NCBI RefSeq assembly: GCF_003206615.1
Contig: NZ_PZJW01000006.1
Location: 496,001 to 560,000 of the forward strand
DNA from: Salinicola acroporae
GTDB lineage: Bacteria; Pseudomonadota; Gammaproteobacteria; Pseudomonadales; Halomonadaceae
Length of the DNA stretch: 64,000 nucleotides
Direction of reading: 5' to 3'
The notes under the pieces are model-generated. The model saw only the letters and a list, made by a program, of their open reading frames with translations. It was not told the DNA's origin and searched no databases. The translations under genes were made by a program, and so were the position numbers. Of the stretch, positions 1-12,561 are shown piece by piece (the stretch's first letter is position 1; the number at the start of each line of letters is the position of its first letter).

Positions 1-3331
<3,331 letters not shown>

Positions 3332-3447
3332 GGCGATCTCTTGGTCGAGTGAGGGTCTCGTCGTGGACTTCGTGACACAAGATTGAACAAATTCAGGCTA
3401 ACAGGGTAGGCATTTAACGTGACAGCGACATGGGCCTCTCACTATGC

Positions 3448-3475
3448 TTGATCGTGCATGCCGACTCTTTATATA
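3448..3475 (+). promoter_or_regulatory. Candidate sigma-70 promoter for the ATP-grasp/alpha-E pair
   Basis: TTGATC at 3448-3453 and TATATA at 3470-3475 are separated by 16 bp, in the 219-bp divergent gap between the transglutaminase and the ATP-grasp gene. The predicted start of transcription would lie about 65 bases before the ATG at 3551. Seen by eye only. Confidence 0.45.
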
Positions 3476-3550
3476 CACGGTTTTGCCACAATGGGCGACG
3501 CGATAACACTTAACAACTGCGTCCTCGATCCGCCGACAGGAGTCTTCCCC

Positions 3551-5005
3551 ATGGCCAATGTGGATTGGACGCACTATTCGAACCAGCACTTCTACGACGA
3601 ACTGCTCAGCACCAACGGCATTCCCCGGGAAGCGGCCAAGCCGCTATGCGACATCCTCGCCAGCTTCACCTCCAAGGAACTCGACGAACGCAAGATCGCC
3701 GCGGAAGTGGCCATACGGACGATGGGTATCACCTTTACCGTCTACTCCGAGGGCAGCACCATCGACCGGGCCTGGCCCTTCGACATCGTGCCTCGCATCA
3801 TCCCGGCCAAGGAGTGGCGAGTCGTCGAGGCGGGGCTCAAGCAGCGCGTCGATGCGCTGAACCTGTTCATCGATGATCTCTACCATGACCAGCAGGTCGT
3901 CAAGGATGGCGTGCTGCCCGGGGAGGTTCTGGCCCAATCGGTCAACTTCCGTCCCCAGTGCATGGGCATCGACCCGCCGCATGGCGTCTGGGCCCACATC
4001 TGCGGCTCCGATCTGGTTCGCGACAGCGACGGGACCCTCTATGTCCTCGAGGATAACCTGCGGGTGCCCTCCGGTGTCTCGTACATGCTGGAGAATCGCA
4101 ACGTCACCAAGCGGGTATTGCCCGAGCTGTTCGAGACCGGCCGCATCCTGCCGGTCGACGACTATCCCGCCCAGCTCTACGACATGCTGGCCAGCATGTC
4201 GCCACGCCCCAGCGACGAGCCGCAGATCGTGGTGCTGACCCCCGGCATCTACAACTCGGCTTATTACGAACACGCCTATCTCGCCCAGCAGATGGGGGTC
4301 GAACTGGTCCAGGGATCCGACCTGATCGTGGACGACGACGATATCGTGCACATGCATACCGTCGATGGGCTCAAGCGTGTCGACGTGATCTATCGGCGCG
4401 TCGACGATCTTTTCCTGGACCCGGAGGCTTTCCACCCGGATTCCCTGCTCGGCACGCCGGGGCTGATGCGGGCCTGGCGGTCGGGGAAGGTGGCGCTGGC
4501 CAACGCTCCCGGCGCCGGTGTCGCCGACGACAAGGTGGTCTACGCCTTCGTGCCCAAGCTGATCAAGTACTATCTCGACCAGGAACCGACCATCCCCAAC
4601 GTCCCCAGCTATCTCTGCATGCTCGATGAGGATCGCCGCTATGTACTCGATCACCTCGATGAGTTGGTGGTCAAGCCCGCCAACGAATCGGGCGGATACG
4701 GCATGCTGATCGGCCCACGGGCCACCGAGCAGGAGCGCCGGGAGTTCGCCAGGCGCATCGAGGCCGATCCGCGCAATTACATGGCGCAGCCCACGCTTGC
4801 CCTATCCACCGCACCTACACTGTTCGACGGGGCTCCGGAACCCCGCCACGTCGATCTGCGACCCTTTATCCTCTCCGGCCCCGAAACGCACGTCACCATG
4901 GGCGGACTGACCCGCGTGGCCCTGGTCAAGGACTCGCTGGTCGTCAACTCTTCCCAGGGTGGAGGCAGTAAGGACACCTGGATCGTCGAAACCGAGGGGG
5001 AGTGA
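3551..5005 (+). CDS. Circularly permuted ATP-grasp protein
   Basis: Predicted ATP-dependent amide-bond-forming ligase of the circularly permuted type 2 ATP-grasp class (former DUF404/DUF407 pair), 484 aa, the usual size for the family. Recognisable segments are IYNSAYYEHAYLAQQMGVEL, VIYRRVDDLFLDPEAF and VVKPANESGGYGMLIGPR; the last is the nucleotide-binding Lys plus glycine loop. The ATG at 3551 is preferred over in-frame starts upstream (for example 3458) because an AGGAG lies at 3538-3542 and the protein then begins near the family N-terminus. The stop lies 4 bases before the alpha-E ATG, so the two genes are almost certainly co-transcribed. In relatives these proteins are proposed to make short peptides or add amino acids to proteins; the substrate is unknown. 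Confidence 0.92.
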   Translation: MANVDWTHYSNQHFYDELLSTNGIPREAAKPLCDILASFTSKELDERKIAAEVAIRTMGITFTVYSEGSTIDRAWPFDIVPRIIPAKEWRVVEAGLKQRVDALNLFIDDLYHDQQVVKDGVLPGEVLAQSVNFRPQCMGIDPPHGVWAHICGSDLVRDSDGTLYVLEDNLRVPSGVSYMLENRNVTKRVLPELFETGRILPVDDYPAQLYDMLASMSPRPSDEPQIVVLTPGIYNSAYYEHAYLAQQMGVELVQGSDLIVDDDDIVHMHTVDGLKRVDVIYRRVDDLFLDPEAFHPDSLLGTPGLMRAWRSGKVALANAPGAGVADDKVVYAFVPKLIKYYLDQEPTIPNVPSYLCMLDEDRRYVLDHLDELVVKPANESGGYGMLIGPRATEQERREFARRIEADPRNYMAQPTLALSTAPTLFDGAPEPRHVDLRPFILSGPETHVTMGGLTRVALVKDSLVVNSSQGGGSKDTWIVETEGE

Positions 5006-5009
5006 GACC

Positions 5010-6008
5010 ATGCTGTCACGAGTTGCCGAAAATCTTTACTGGCTGGCGCGCTACGTCGAGCGCGCCGAGGACACGGCCCGACTGATCAGCGTCAATAGCA
5101 ACCTCCTGCTCGACATGCCCGGCAAGGCGGCGCTGAGCTGGTCGACGCTGATCGACATCACCGGCAGCGGCGAAGTCTTCGACACCCTGTTCGAGGAACG
5201 CAACGAACGCAATGTGGTGGATTTTCTCTGCCTGTCACGCGAGCACGACAGCTCGATCCTGTCGTCGCTGGCCAACGCGCGGGAAAACCTGCGTACCACC
5301 CGCGACGTGGTACCGCGGGAGATCTGGGAAGAGGTCAACCGCTGCTACCTGGAGATCAGCGAGCAGACGCAGAGCGGCATGAAACCGCGCCAGCGCGATG
5401 GGTTTCTGAAGAGCGTGACCCGGGCCTGCCAGACGCTGACCGGCTTGATCGAGGGCACCTTGAGCCACACCGAAGCCCGCACCTTCCTCTCGCTGGGGCG
5501 TCATCTCGAGCGCGCCGACATGACGACGCGGATCATCGATGTGCGCTCCGGCAATCTGCTCCCCCGCAATCCGGAAGAGCTGATCCCGTTCGAACACCTG
5601 CAGTGGATGAGCGTGCTCAAGTCGCTGACGGCCTACCAGATGTATCGCCAGAATGTGAGATTGCGGGTAAGAGGACCGGACGTGCTGCGCTTTTTGCTGC
5701 AGAACCGCGCCCTGCCCCGGTCCGTGCTGCGCAGCCTGGATGAAGTCAGTTGGGAGCTGCAGTCGCTGCCCAACCACGATCGTCCTTTGGCGGTCGCCGC
5801 CCTGGTCCGCGCGGAGGTTGCCGAAGCGGACGTCCAGTCGCTGGCGCGCGCGCCGGATCAGTTGCACCAGTTGATCGACGAGTTCCAGATTGGCTTCAAC
5901 AATCTTCACGAAGCGATCGCCGGCGCCTACTTCGCGGTGAGCGAACGGCCGGTCAAGTCGTCGCAAAGCCAGGAGCAGACGACTCTGGACCACGACGATG
6001 ACGATTGA
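5010..6008 (+). CDS. Alpha-E domain-containing protein (DUF403)
   Basis: All-helical alpha-E protein, 332 aa, the constant partner of circularly permuted ATP-grasp ligases and transglutaminases. The N-terminus MLSRVAENLYWLARYVERAE is the family signature, and the rest has the expected conserved segments such as LGRHLERADMTTRIID. The ATG at 5010 is chosen because GAGGGGGAG precedes it by a few bases and because an upstream in-frame start would lie inside the ATP-grasp gene. The chemistry is unknown: it has no recognised catalytic motif and may be a scaffold or regulator of the ligase. The last residues are an acidic tail (HDDDD). It converges on the metallopeptidase gene at 6139. Confidence 0.92.
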   Translation: MLSRVAENLYWLARYVERAEDTARLISVNSNLLLDMPGKAALSWSTLIDITGSGEVFDTLFEERNERNVVDFLCLSREHDSSILSSLANARENLRTTRDVVPREIWEEVNRCYLEISEQTQSGMKPRQRDGFLKSVTRACQTLTGLIEGTLSHTEARTFLSLGRHLERADMTTRIIDVRSGNLLPRNPEELIPFEHLQWMSVLKSLTAYQMYRQNVRLRVRGPDVLRFLLQNRALPRSVLRSLDEVSWELQSLPNHDRPLAVAALVRAEVAEADVQSLARAPDQLHQLIDEFQIGFNNLHEAIAGAYFAVSERPVKSSQSQEQTTLDHDDDD

Positions 6009-6138
6009 CGAAAATTGACGCGGGCTTCGGGACGCGGCGTCGGGAGGACGGCCATCCAGAAAATCGCCAGCGTGGGCCACGACGTGACCCGATGCGCCTC
6101 GGCACATCGGGCCTGTATGCTTCGTCCCCACTCGCTTT

Positions 6139-7206
6139 TCAGGCGGTCGTCGTCGCGCCTCTCGCCACCAATTGATGGACGTAACGGAGCTTGTCACGAA
6201 TCGGTGGCGTGATGATCAACGGCACGATGTCCAGCAACCCCATCTCGCGATTGAGTTCGTTCAAGGCGAGGCCGATCTGCTGGTAGGCCAGGATCATGTC
6301 ATCGATACCGCCGTCGTGCTCGGCCCGGCGCATGCCCAGGCTGGCGGCCGTATCGAGCACGGCGACGATGTCCTGATAGGCGGCGAAGGTCTCGGCAAAA
6401 TCCTCCCAGGCGTGCATGGTCGCGTAGGCCGAGACATGGGATCTCTGCCAGTCCGGCGCGGGCCCCTGCTCGTAGTAGCGCTCCAGCGCCTCGGCATAGG
6501 TCGGGGAGTCGTGATCCCCGAAGACAGCCCGGCTCCCCTCCTCATCCTGCCCCTTGATCAGCAAATCCCAGTAATAATGGCCGATCTCGTGGCGGAAGTG
6601 GCCGATCAGGGTCCGGTGGGACTCGTTCATATCGACGCGCAGGCGCTCCCGCTCTGCGTCGTCGGTCTCCTTCAAATTGATCGTGATCAAGCCTTGGGCA
6701 TGGCCGGTATAGACTTTCTCGCTGCTTCCGGTCGATCGCCAGAGGCCGGCGTCCGGCATGGCATCGGCCATGAACGCGAAACTGAGCGGCAATGGCGATC
6801 CGTCCTGGGGAGCGGGATGCGGCAGGCCGATCAGGTCCAGGGTGTAGAAAAGCCGCCGCTTGGCAGCTTCCAACGCTGCCCAGCGTGCCCGATGCCCCTC
6901 GACCGAGAGATCGGGAATCACCGCATTGTGCCGACAGCAGTCACAGAGCCCACCATACGCCGCGTGATCTTCCGCAGTCTGCATCCGATTGCAGACGCCC
7001 TCGCTGGCAAAGTTGAAGCATTTGACCAGGGCCTGGCCACATCCCGGGTTGGCACAACGGTAGCCGACCTCGCTATCCGGGATCATCGCCGCGATGGCTT
7101 GGCACGAAGGGCACCAGCCAACTTCGGCATCGCAGACGACGCACCGGGTATTATCGAAGAACAGCCGACTCGGCGGCTTGCAGTGATGGCATTCGAACGT
7201 ACGCAT
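6139..7206 (-). CDS. Zinc-ribbon putative metallopeptidase
   Basis: Predicted zinc-dependent peptidase, 355 aa. The first 90 residues are rich in Cys pairs (CHHC at 6-9, CVVC at 22-25, CPSC at 32-35, later CANPGC and CDCC), consistent with two zinc-ribbon-like modules. The catalytic part carries HEIGHYYWD, with HEIGH at residues 206-210, followed by an acidic, helical C-terminal half (WEDFAETFAAYQ). The ATG at 7206 is used because AGGGAGA precedes it and the family start MRTFECHHC follows; a longer reading frame upstream adds unrelated residues. It lies convergent to the ATP-grasp/alpha-E pair. Peptidases of this class often accompany that cluster, so it may cleave peptides or conjugates the ligase makes; that is inference. 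Confidence 0.85.
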   Translation of the reverse strand: MRTFECHHCKPPSRLFFDNTRCVVCDAEVGWCPSCQAIAAMIPDSEVGYRCANPGCGQALVKCFNFASEGVCNRMQTAEDHAAYGGLCDCCRHNAVIPDLSVEGHRARWAALEAAKRRLFYTLDLIGLPHPAPQDGSPLPLSFAFMADAMPDAGLWRSTGSSEKVYTGHAQGLITINLKETDDAERERLRVDMNESHRTLIGHFRHEIGHYYWDLLIKGQDEEGSRAVFGDHDSPTYAEALERYYEQGPAPDWQRSHVSAYATMHAWEDFAETFAAYQDIVAVLDTAASLGMRRAEHDGGIDDMILAYQQIGLALNELNREMGLLDIVPLIITPPIRDKLRYVHQLVARGATTTA

Positions 7207-7293
7207 GACCAATCTCCCTATCAGTGGCGCAGCGAGGCCGACGGCGGAATGATTCCACACGCCAGACAAGAAGATTAGCAAAATGCAGCAGAC

Positions 7294-7713
7294 TCAGGAG
7301 TCCATCGCGTCGCCACGATCGAATTCGATTCTGGAGAAGGCCTGATCCAGGGTTTCCACACGTTCCACCACCGGGGGGTTCCCAGCCTCGATATCGCGCC
7401 CGGTACGAGTCTCGATCAGCGCGGCGAGCGACGTGCCGTCGAGGTGGCCGTCATAGTGAACGCTATCGATCGAGGCATCGCCGGAGCCCGGCAGATAGAT
7501 CGTGTTATTGGAAAAGTCCACCGCGTAGGCGATTACACCGGGGATGATGAACAATAGCAGCCCCAACCCGTCGGCAATCGCCACGCCAGGATCGATGCGA
7601 CCCTGGAGCTGCCCCTTGCGCTCGGGATAGAAGAGCGTGCCGCAACCGGCAAGCGAGAGGATGAGCCCGGAGATGACCGCGCCCGCCACGAGACGTCGCA
7701 ATAGTGAAAGCAT
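7294..7713 (-). CDS. Small putative lipoprotein
   Basis: A 139-aa protein with a lipoprotein signal: basic start (MLSLLRRL), hydrophobic stretch and lipobox LAGC with the modifiable Cys at about residue 23. It then has GTLFYPERKGQ and a second hydrophobic stretch (GLLLFIIPGVIAYAVDF) that may be a membrane segment or buried strand, followed by YLPGSGD. Small lipoproteins with the YPER...GRID...IIPG...YLP pattern occur in many gammaproteobacteria, without known function. The gene stands alone between the metallopeptidase and the Yip1-like gene, with about 87 and 141 bp on either side. Confidence 0.75.
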   Translation of the reverse strand: MLSLLRRLVAGAVISGLILSLAGCGTLFYPERKGQLQGRIDPGVAIADGLGLLLFIIPGVIAYAVDFSNNTIYLPGSGDASIDSVHYDGHLDGTSLAALIETRTGRDIEAGNPPVVERVETLDQAFSRIEFDRGDAMDS

Positions 7714-7808
7714 CGAAAGGTTCCAGTGACAGATGGTGACGCAAGGTAACCTAATCCATCACCCATCGTCAGTCCAGGCATCATGGCTGGCCAGGTATTT
7801 TCGAAAGT

Positions 7809-7833
7809 GGCGCCCGAGCGACGGTCGGGCGCC
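7809..7833 (-). terminator. Hairpin terminator after the Yip1-like gene
   Basis: A perfect 9-bp stem (GGCGCCCGA / TCGGGCGCC) with a 7-base loop lies 22 bp beyond the stop of the Yip1-like gene. On the minus strand it is followed by ACTTTCG, a weak U-tract. Confidence 0.55.
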
Positions 7834-7854
7834 TGGCCAAAACCGGCCACTGGC

Positions 7855-8460
7855 TCAGACCAGTGACGCGCCGTAACCCCACAGCAGCACGGTAATGGCC
7901 AGCAACGCCTCCAGCACCAGTACGCCAATGGCAAGCGCAGCGCTCGAAGCCCGCATCCCCTCGTGCTGATCGATACCGAGGAACGACGGTAATCCCGCGT
8001 AGACGAGGTAGACCGTGTAACAGAGTCCGGCAATGCCGGCCAGCAGGCACAGCCACACCAGCGGATAAAGGGCCACCACGCCGCTCAGGAACATGGGGGT
8101 CGCCATGTAGCCCGCGAACACGACGCAATGGCTCAGATCCGGGCGCTCGGGATAGCGACGCGCCAGCCAGTGGATGACGTTTCCCATCAGCCACACGGCC
8201 CCCAGAATCAGCGCATAGAAGATGATGGCCAGCAGCACCGCCGTCGATGGCGACACGCTCACCGTCTTCGCCATCCCGGTCTCCGTCGTCCCGAAGTGCC
8301 AACCCACCACGGTCGTGCCGATGAAGGCGCAGACCACCGGGATGGCGGCCATCAGCAGTACGTGAGATCCATAGAAGTGCGACACGGTCTCGTTTTCGCC
8401 ACGAATCTGTTGCCATTCGCGATTGGGATGCGTGAGCAGCCCCCAGACGTGATGAATCAT
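7855..8460 (-). CDS. Yip1-family multi-spanning membrane protein
   Basis: A 201-aa inner-membrane protein with about five hydrophobic segments (near residues 31-52, 66-90, 108-128, 132-155 and 172-198). The N-terminus MIHHVWGLLTHPNREWQQIR matches the short amphipathic leader of bacterial Yip1 proteins, and FYALILGAVWLMGNVIHWLA is the second span. The start at 8460 is supported by a near-perfect Shine-Dalgarno (AAGGAGGTG) seven bases upstream; the longer frame starting at 8490 lacks such a site. The function of bacterial Yip1 proteins is not established. A TGTTCA-16 bp-TATAGT pair at 8559-8586 on the same strand could be its promoter. Confidence 0.8.
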   Translation of the reverse strand: MIHHVWGLLTHPNREWQQIRGENETVSHFYGSHVLLMAAIPVVCAFIGTTVVGWHFGTTETGMAKTVSVSPSTAVLLAIIFYALILGAVWLMGNVIHWLARRYPERPDLSHCVVFAGYMATPMFLSGVVALYPLVWLCLLAGIAGLCYTVYLVYAGLPSFLGIDQHEGMRASSAALAIGVLVLEALLAITVLLWGYGASLV

Positions 8461-8787
8461 GAAACACCTCCTTCCGGCGCGGGCCGCCAACGACGGATTG
8501 TCGATGGTGTCCTGTTCCGCTTGCCTCTCCGACGATGCCGGATGCGGCCCTGTCTCTCACTATAGAAAAGATCGTCAGAGTGAACAGTCGAATCTCAGAT
8601 GAAGTGCGAGTCAGCGAGACGGTGCGAGCGGAGTGCGGCTCTGGCGAGGAGGTTTTTGCCGAGCACCCTTTCCCGCCTGCTGTTCCCCTCTCTATACTGG
8701 CCGCCCGATGATTGACTGCAGATCTCGCCATATCGAGCATATGCCGCGTTCCGCTTGACGCTGATGAATACAGGAAAGAACACCCCC
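8461..8787. other. Intergenic region between divergent Yip1-like gene and proS
   Basis: This 327-bp gap holds the ribosome site of the Yip1-like gene at its left edge and, on the minus strand, a weak promoter candidate (TGTTCA at 8581-8586, TATAGT at 8559-8564). On the plus strand a TATACT at 8693-8698 could be a -10 element for proS, but no good -35 partner stands at the right distance. No gene, repeat or RNA was recognised. Confidence 0.5.
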
Positions 8788-10497
8788 ATGCGTGCCAGCC
8801 AACTACAGATCTCGACCCTCAAGGAAACACCGGCGGACGCGGAGATCGTCAGCCACCAACTGATGTTGCGAGCCGGCATGATCCGGCGCCTGACGGCGGG
8901 GCTCTACACCTGGCTGCCAGTAGGCGTAAGGACGTTGCGCAAGGTCGAGCGCATCGTTCGCGAGGAGATGGACCGGGCCGGCGCGCAGGAGGTGTTGATG
9001 CCGGCGGTACAGCCCGCGGAACTATGGCAGGAGTCCGGACGCTGGGACGAATATGGCCCCGAGCTGCTGCGCCTCAAGGATCGCCATCAACGCGACTACT
9101 GTGTCGGCCCGACCCATGAAGAGGTGATCACCGACCTGGTGCGGCGCGAGATCGGCAGCTACAAGCAGTTACCGACCAACTTCTACCAGATCCAGACCAA
9201 GTTTCGCGACGAGATCCGCCCCCGTTTCGGCGTCATGCGCTCCCGCGAATTCATCATGAAGGATGCGTACTCGTTCGATACCGACGAAGCCGGGCTCAAG
9301 GCTTCCTATCAGCGCATGTACGACGCCTATGTCCGGATCTTCACCCGCCTGGGCCTCGATTTCCGTCCGGTACTGGCCGACAACGGTTCCATCGGCGGTA
9401 CCGGCTCGCACGAGTTCCACGTGCTGGCCGATTCCGGCGAGGATGCCGTGGTCTTCTCCACCGGCTCGGACTACGCCGCCAATATCGAGAAGGCCGAGGC
9501 GCTGCCGCCCGCGGGCGCCGAGCGCGATGCTCCGCAGGAAACCATGCGTCAGGTGCCCACGCCCGGCGTCCGCACGATCGCGGCACTGGTCGACGGCTTC
9601 GATCTTCCGATAGAGAAGACCGTCAAGACGCTGATCGTGCATGCCGCCGATGGTGGCCTGATCGCGCTGATGGTGCGTGGCGATCATCAGCTCAACGAGA
9701 TCAAGGCCGAGAATCTCGAGCTCGTCGCGGCGCCGTTGACCATGGCCAGCGAGGAGGAGATCCGGGCCGCCATCGGCGCGGGTCCCGGCTCGCTGGGGCC
9801 GGTCGATTTGCCGCTACGACTGATCGTCGATCACAGCGTCGCCCTGATGAGCGATTTCGGTGCAGGTGCCAACGTCGACGATCACCACCTGTTCGGGATC
9901 AACTGGGAGCGGGACCTGCCGCTGCCGGCAGTCGCCGATCTGCGCAATGTGGTCGAAGGCGACCCGTCGCCGGATGGCAAGGGCACGCTGTCGATCACCC
10001 GGGGCATCGAGGTCGGCCACGTGTTCCAGCTCGGTCAGAAGTACTCGCGGGCCATGAACGCCACCGTTCTCGATGACAGCGGTCAACCGGCGACCGTGTG
10101 GATGGGCTGCTACGGCATCGGCATCACCCGCGTGGTGGCGGCGGCCATCGAACAGAATCACGACGCCGGCGGCATCATCTGGCCCGACGCCATCGCGCCC
10201 TTCCAGCTGGCGATCGTGCCGATGAACGCCCACAAGTCGGACCGGGTTCGCGACACCGCCGACAGGCTCTATCAGGAACTGACCGCTGCCGGCATCGACG
10301 TGCTGCTGGATGATCGCGACCTGCGCCCCGGGGTGAAGTTCGCCGATCAGGAGTTGATGGGCATCCCGCACCGCCTGGTGGTCGGCGATCGCGGACTCGA
10401 CAAGGGCGAGCTGGAGTACAAGGGGCGTCGCGACAGCGATGTCACCATGGTGGCGCTGGACGACCTCCACCCCTTCCTCGACGCCAGGTTCGCCTGA
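8788..10497 (+). CDS. proS: Prolyl-tRNA synthetase
   Basis: Charges tRNA-Pro with proline in the cytoplasm. At 569 aa it is the bacterial-type enzyme (E. coli 572). Class II motifs are clear: the region of [16 protein letters not shown], motif 2 with [20 protein letters not shown], and motif 3 with [17 protein letters not shown]. The insertion between motifs 2 and 3 (about residues 225-405) is the editing domain that hydrolyses Ala-tRNA-Pro, and the C-terminal anticodon-binding domain follows. The ATG at 8788 is chosen over an upstream in-frame ATG because AGGAAAG stands 9-15 bases before it and the family start [15 protein letters not shown] follows. The lytic transglycosylase gene begins 14 bp after the stop, so they may be co-transcribed. 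Confidence 0.98.
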   Translation: MRASQLQISTLKETPADAEIVSHQLMLRAGMIRRLTAGLYTWLPVGVRTLRKVERIVREEMDRAGAQEVLMPAVQPAELWQESGRWDEYGPELLRLKDRHQRDYCVGPTHEEVITDLVRREIGSYKQLPTNFYQIQTKFRDEIRPRFGVMRSREFIMKDAYSFDTDEAGLKASYQRMYDAYVRIFTRLGLDFRPVLADNGSIGGTGSHEFHVLADSGEDAVVFSTGSDYAANIEKAEALPPAGAERDAPQETMRQVPTPGVRTIAALVDGFDLPIEKTVKTLIVHAADGGLIALMVRGDHQLNEIKAENLELVAAPLTMASEEEIRAAIGAGPGSLGPVDLPLRLIVDHSVALMSDFGAGANVDDHHLFGINWERDLPLPAVADLRNVVEGDPSPDGKGTLSITRGIEVGHVFQLGQKYSRAMNATVLDDSGQPATVWMGCYGIGITRVVAAAIEQNHDAGGIIWPDAIAPFQLAIVPMNAHKSDRVRDTADRLYQELTAAGIDVLLDDRDLRPGVKFADQELMGIPHRLVVGDRGLDKGELEYKGRRDSDVTMVALDDLHPFLDARFA

Positions 10498-10511
10498 TCA
10501 CGCGCCAGCTC

Positions 10512-11117
10512 GTGACACGGTCTCTTCTCGTGCTGGCGACGACGACCTGGCTCGTCGCCGCCAGCGCGCATGCCGGGGAGCAGACCGCAAGCGGAGTCGA
10601 CGAGCCGCCCTCCCGGGCGCTGCTCGATGCCCTGTCGCGGGTCATGGCGGCGCCCGACGGGTTCGAGGATGTCTTCGACGCTCAGGTATGGCTACTGGAC
10701 ATGCAGTCGCGACTGGCCAGACGACAGCCCAAGGCTTACCCCTCCCGGCCTCGGCGGCTGGCACTGCTCGAACGCATCCATGCCGAAGCCAGGCGTGCCG
10801 GTCTGCCGCCCGAGCTGGTCCTGGCGCTGATCGATGTGGAGAGCCGCTTTCAGCCCGCGGCAGTTTCGTCGGCCGGGGCGCTGGGGTTGATGCAGGTGAT
10901 GCCGTTCTGGAAAGCCGAGATCGGCCGTCCGCAGGACGACCTCCACGATATCGACACCAACCTTCGCTACGGCTGCACCATCCTCGCGCACTACCTCCAG
11001 CGCGAGCAAGGTGACTGGACCCGTGCGCTGGCTCGCTACAACGGAAGCCTGGGCCGCACGAGCTATCCGGAGCAAGTGATGCAGGCCTGGTTCAGCCGGT
11101 GGTGGGTCGATCGCTGA
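10512..11117 (+). CDS. Lytic transglycosylase (SLT domain), secreted
   Basis: Predicted periplasmic murein lytic transglycosylase, 201 aa. It starts with GTG at 10512, has a signal peptide (MTRSLLVLATTTWLVAASAHA) and a catalytic SLT domain over the last 110 residues. The catalytic Glu is residue 110 in LIDVESRF, followed by the family motifs GLMQVMP and ARYNGS. It cleaves the MurNAc-GlcNAc bond with formation of 1,6-anhydro-MurNAc. No LysM or other cell-wall-binding domain is present. An AmpG-type muropeptide permease is encoded about 1.4 kb downstream, which would import such products, but the two genes are not in one operon. Confidence 0.9.
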   Translation: MTRSLLVLATTTWLVAASAHAGEQTASGVDEPPSRALLDALSRVMAAPDGFEDVFDAQVWLLDMQSRLARRQPKAYPSRPRRLALLERIHAEARRAGLPPELVLALIDVESRFQPAAVSSAGALGLMQVMPFWKAEIGRPQDDLHDIDTNLRYGCTILAHYLQREQGDWTRALARYNGSLGRTSYPEQVMQAWFSRWWVDR

Positions 11118-11134
11118 CCCCGCCTCCGATTCCG

Positions 11135-11650
11135 CTAGCGTTTACGATCCTCGACCTCGGTGTGTGATGTACCCGGCGGGAGCGGATGGCCCTTGGCCAG
11201 CTCGGCCCGTGTCGCCTCGCGCACCGCCAGGATCTCGATGTCGTAGGTCAGCGTCTCTCCTGCCAGCGGATGGTTGGCATCCACGGTGACCCGAGCATCG
11301 TCGATCGCGACTACCGTGACCGTGCGCGGACCATCCGGCCCCTGAGCCTGGAACCGCTGGCCGGCCTTCAACCCTTGGTCCTGTGGGAAAGCCGAGCGCG
11401 CACTGACGCCGACCAGCGCTTCGTCGCGCTCGCCATAGGTTTCGTCAGGCGCCAGCGTGACGCTCAGCCGCTCGCCGGAGCGCCTTGAGGCCAGCGCGCT
11501 CTCCAGTGCCGGGAACAGATTGCCGTGGCCGTGAAGATATTCGAGTGGTTGTTGACGCGCCCGGGAATCGTCCAGGGTGCGACCTCGCTCGTCCGCGAGG
11601 ACATAGTGCAGGGTCGTAACGTGAGACGTTTCGATGGCGAGCTGACTCAT
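11135..11650 (-). CDS. FKBP-type peptidyl-prolyl isomerase, SlyD-like
   Basis: Cytoplasmic prolyl isomerase/chaperone of the SlyD/FkpB group, 171 aa. The FKBP domain is split by the insert-in-flap (IF) chaperone domain: N-terminal strand HVTTLHYVLADERGRTLDDS, then YLHGHGNLFPALESAL, then YGERDEALVGVSARSAFP and the IF domain, then VDANHPLAGETLTYDIEIL, which is the family signature. The C-terminal tail has no His/Cys-rich metal-binding region, unlike E. coli SlyD, so it is closer to the metal-independent subgroup. It converges on the transglycosylase with a 17-bp gap. Confidence 0.92.
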   Translation of the reverse strand: MSQLAIETSHVTTLHYVLADERGRTLDDSRARQQPLEYLHGHGNLFPALESALASRRSGERLSVTLAPDETYGERDEALVGVSARSAFPQDQGLKAGQRFQAQGPDGPRTVTVVAIDDARVTVDANHPLAGETLTYDIEILAVREATRAELAKGHPLPPGTSHTEVEDRKR

Positions 11651-11832
11651 GATGACTCCGGGGTTGAGGGTGAGAGTTGTGGCGATGGATCGACGGCTGG
11701 CGCCGGCCCGAGAAATGCCCGCGCGCGCTCACCCAGACAGGCTTGACCATCGACTGGCGGCAGCCCGGCCAACATGCCCATTGATCTGTTGTGCCTCGCG
11801 CGGCTGGCGCTCATCGATGCCTCGGACAGCGG

Positions 11833-12369
11833 TCAGGAGGGATGCTTGCGCAACGCCCCCACAGGCACCTCGAGACGCTGGGTCTGCTGCAGCAGGTTGA
11901 GCAGCACGATGGCCCGCTCCTCGCCCTTCTGCGCTTCGAAAACGGCCTGAAGCGCACGGAAAGGCCCGTCGGTGATCTCGACGATATCGCCCTGGCGATA
12001 GTAGACATTGGCACGATCACGACGGCTGTCGGCGCTGATGCGATCACGGAGCGTCTCGACCAGTGCATCCTGGACGAATACCGGCTCGTTACCGAAACTG
12101 ACCAGCCGCAGCACACCGCGGGTGGAGCGGATCGGCCGCCAGTTACTGGCCATTCGATCGAGACGAATGAAAAGGTAGTGCGGGAACAGCGGCTCGGACA
12201 CCCAGGCGAGCTTGCCACGGCGGCGCTTCTGGACCTCGAGCACCGGGTGGAACACCTCGTAGCCCTGGTTGTCGAGATGTTCACTGGCACGAAACGACTC
12301 GCCGCCCTTGCATTGGATCACGTACCAGCGGGGTAGCGACTCGCCGTCCTGCGTCGGCTCACCGGTCAT
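11833..12369 (-). CDS. rfaH: Transcription antiterminator RfaH
   Basis: NusG paralogue that binds RNA polymerase paused at ops elements and promotes transcription and translation of long envelope operons (LPS, capsule, conjugation). It has 178 aa (E. coli 162). The N-terminal NGN domain begins WYVIQCKGGESFRASEHLDN and contains PLFPHYLFIRLD, the typical RfaH/NusG core. The C-terminal domain shows VYYRQGDIVEITDGPF. The ATG at 12369 has AGGAAGGA a few bases upstream and fits the family N-terminus, whereas the frame is open for 42 more codons. No ops-like sequence or long envelope operon was noticed in this window, so its targets lie elsewhere. Confidence 0.93.
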   Translation of the reverse strand: MTGEPTQDGESLPRWYVIQCKGGESFRASEHLDNQGYEVFHPVLEVQKRRRGKLAWVSEPLFPHYLFIRLDRMASNWRPIRSTRGVLRLVSFGNEPVFVQDALVETLRDRISADSRRDRANVYYRQGDIVEITDGPFRALQAVFEAQKGEERAIVLLNLLQQTQRLEVPVGALRKHPS

Positions 12370-12561
12370 CGAACTATCCTTCCTGATCACAGCCACTAAA
12401 GAGACAATCCCTGTCGTCTGGCCCGCTGCCGGGGCAATATCACCTGCTATCGCGGCATCGCCAGCGCGCCATTCGGACCAGACGCGACAGGCCATCTAGC
12501 GTACCATTTTCGATCCGACTCGTCCGCCCGCGGCGAGTCGACCCGGTTTTTGGGAGGTTGC

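Noticed and set aside
3458-3550. Upstream ATG giving the ATP-grasp protein 31 extra residues
   Set aside because: The promoter-like TATATA overlaps this stretch, and a good ribosome site stands only before 3551.
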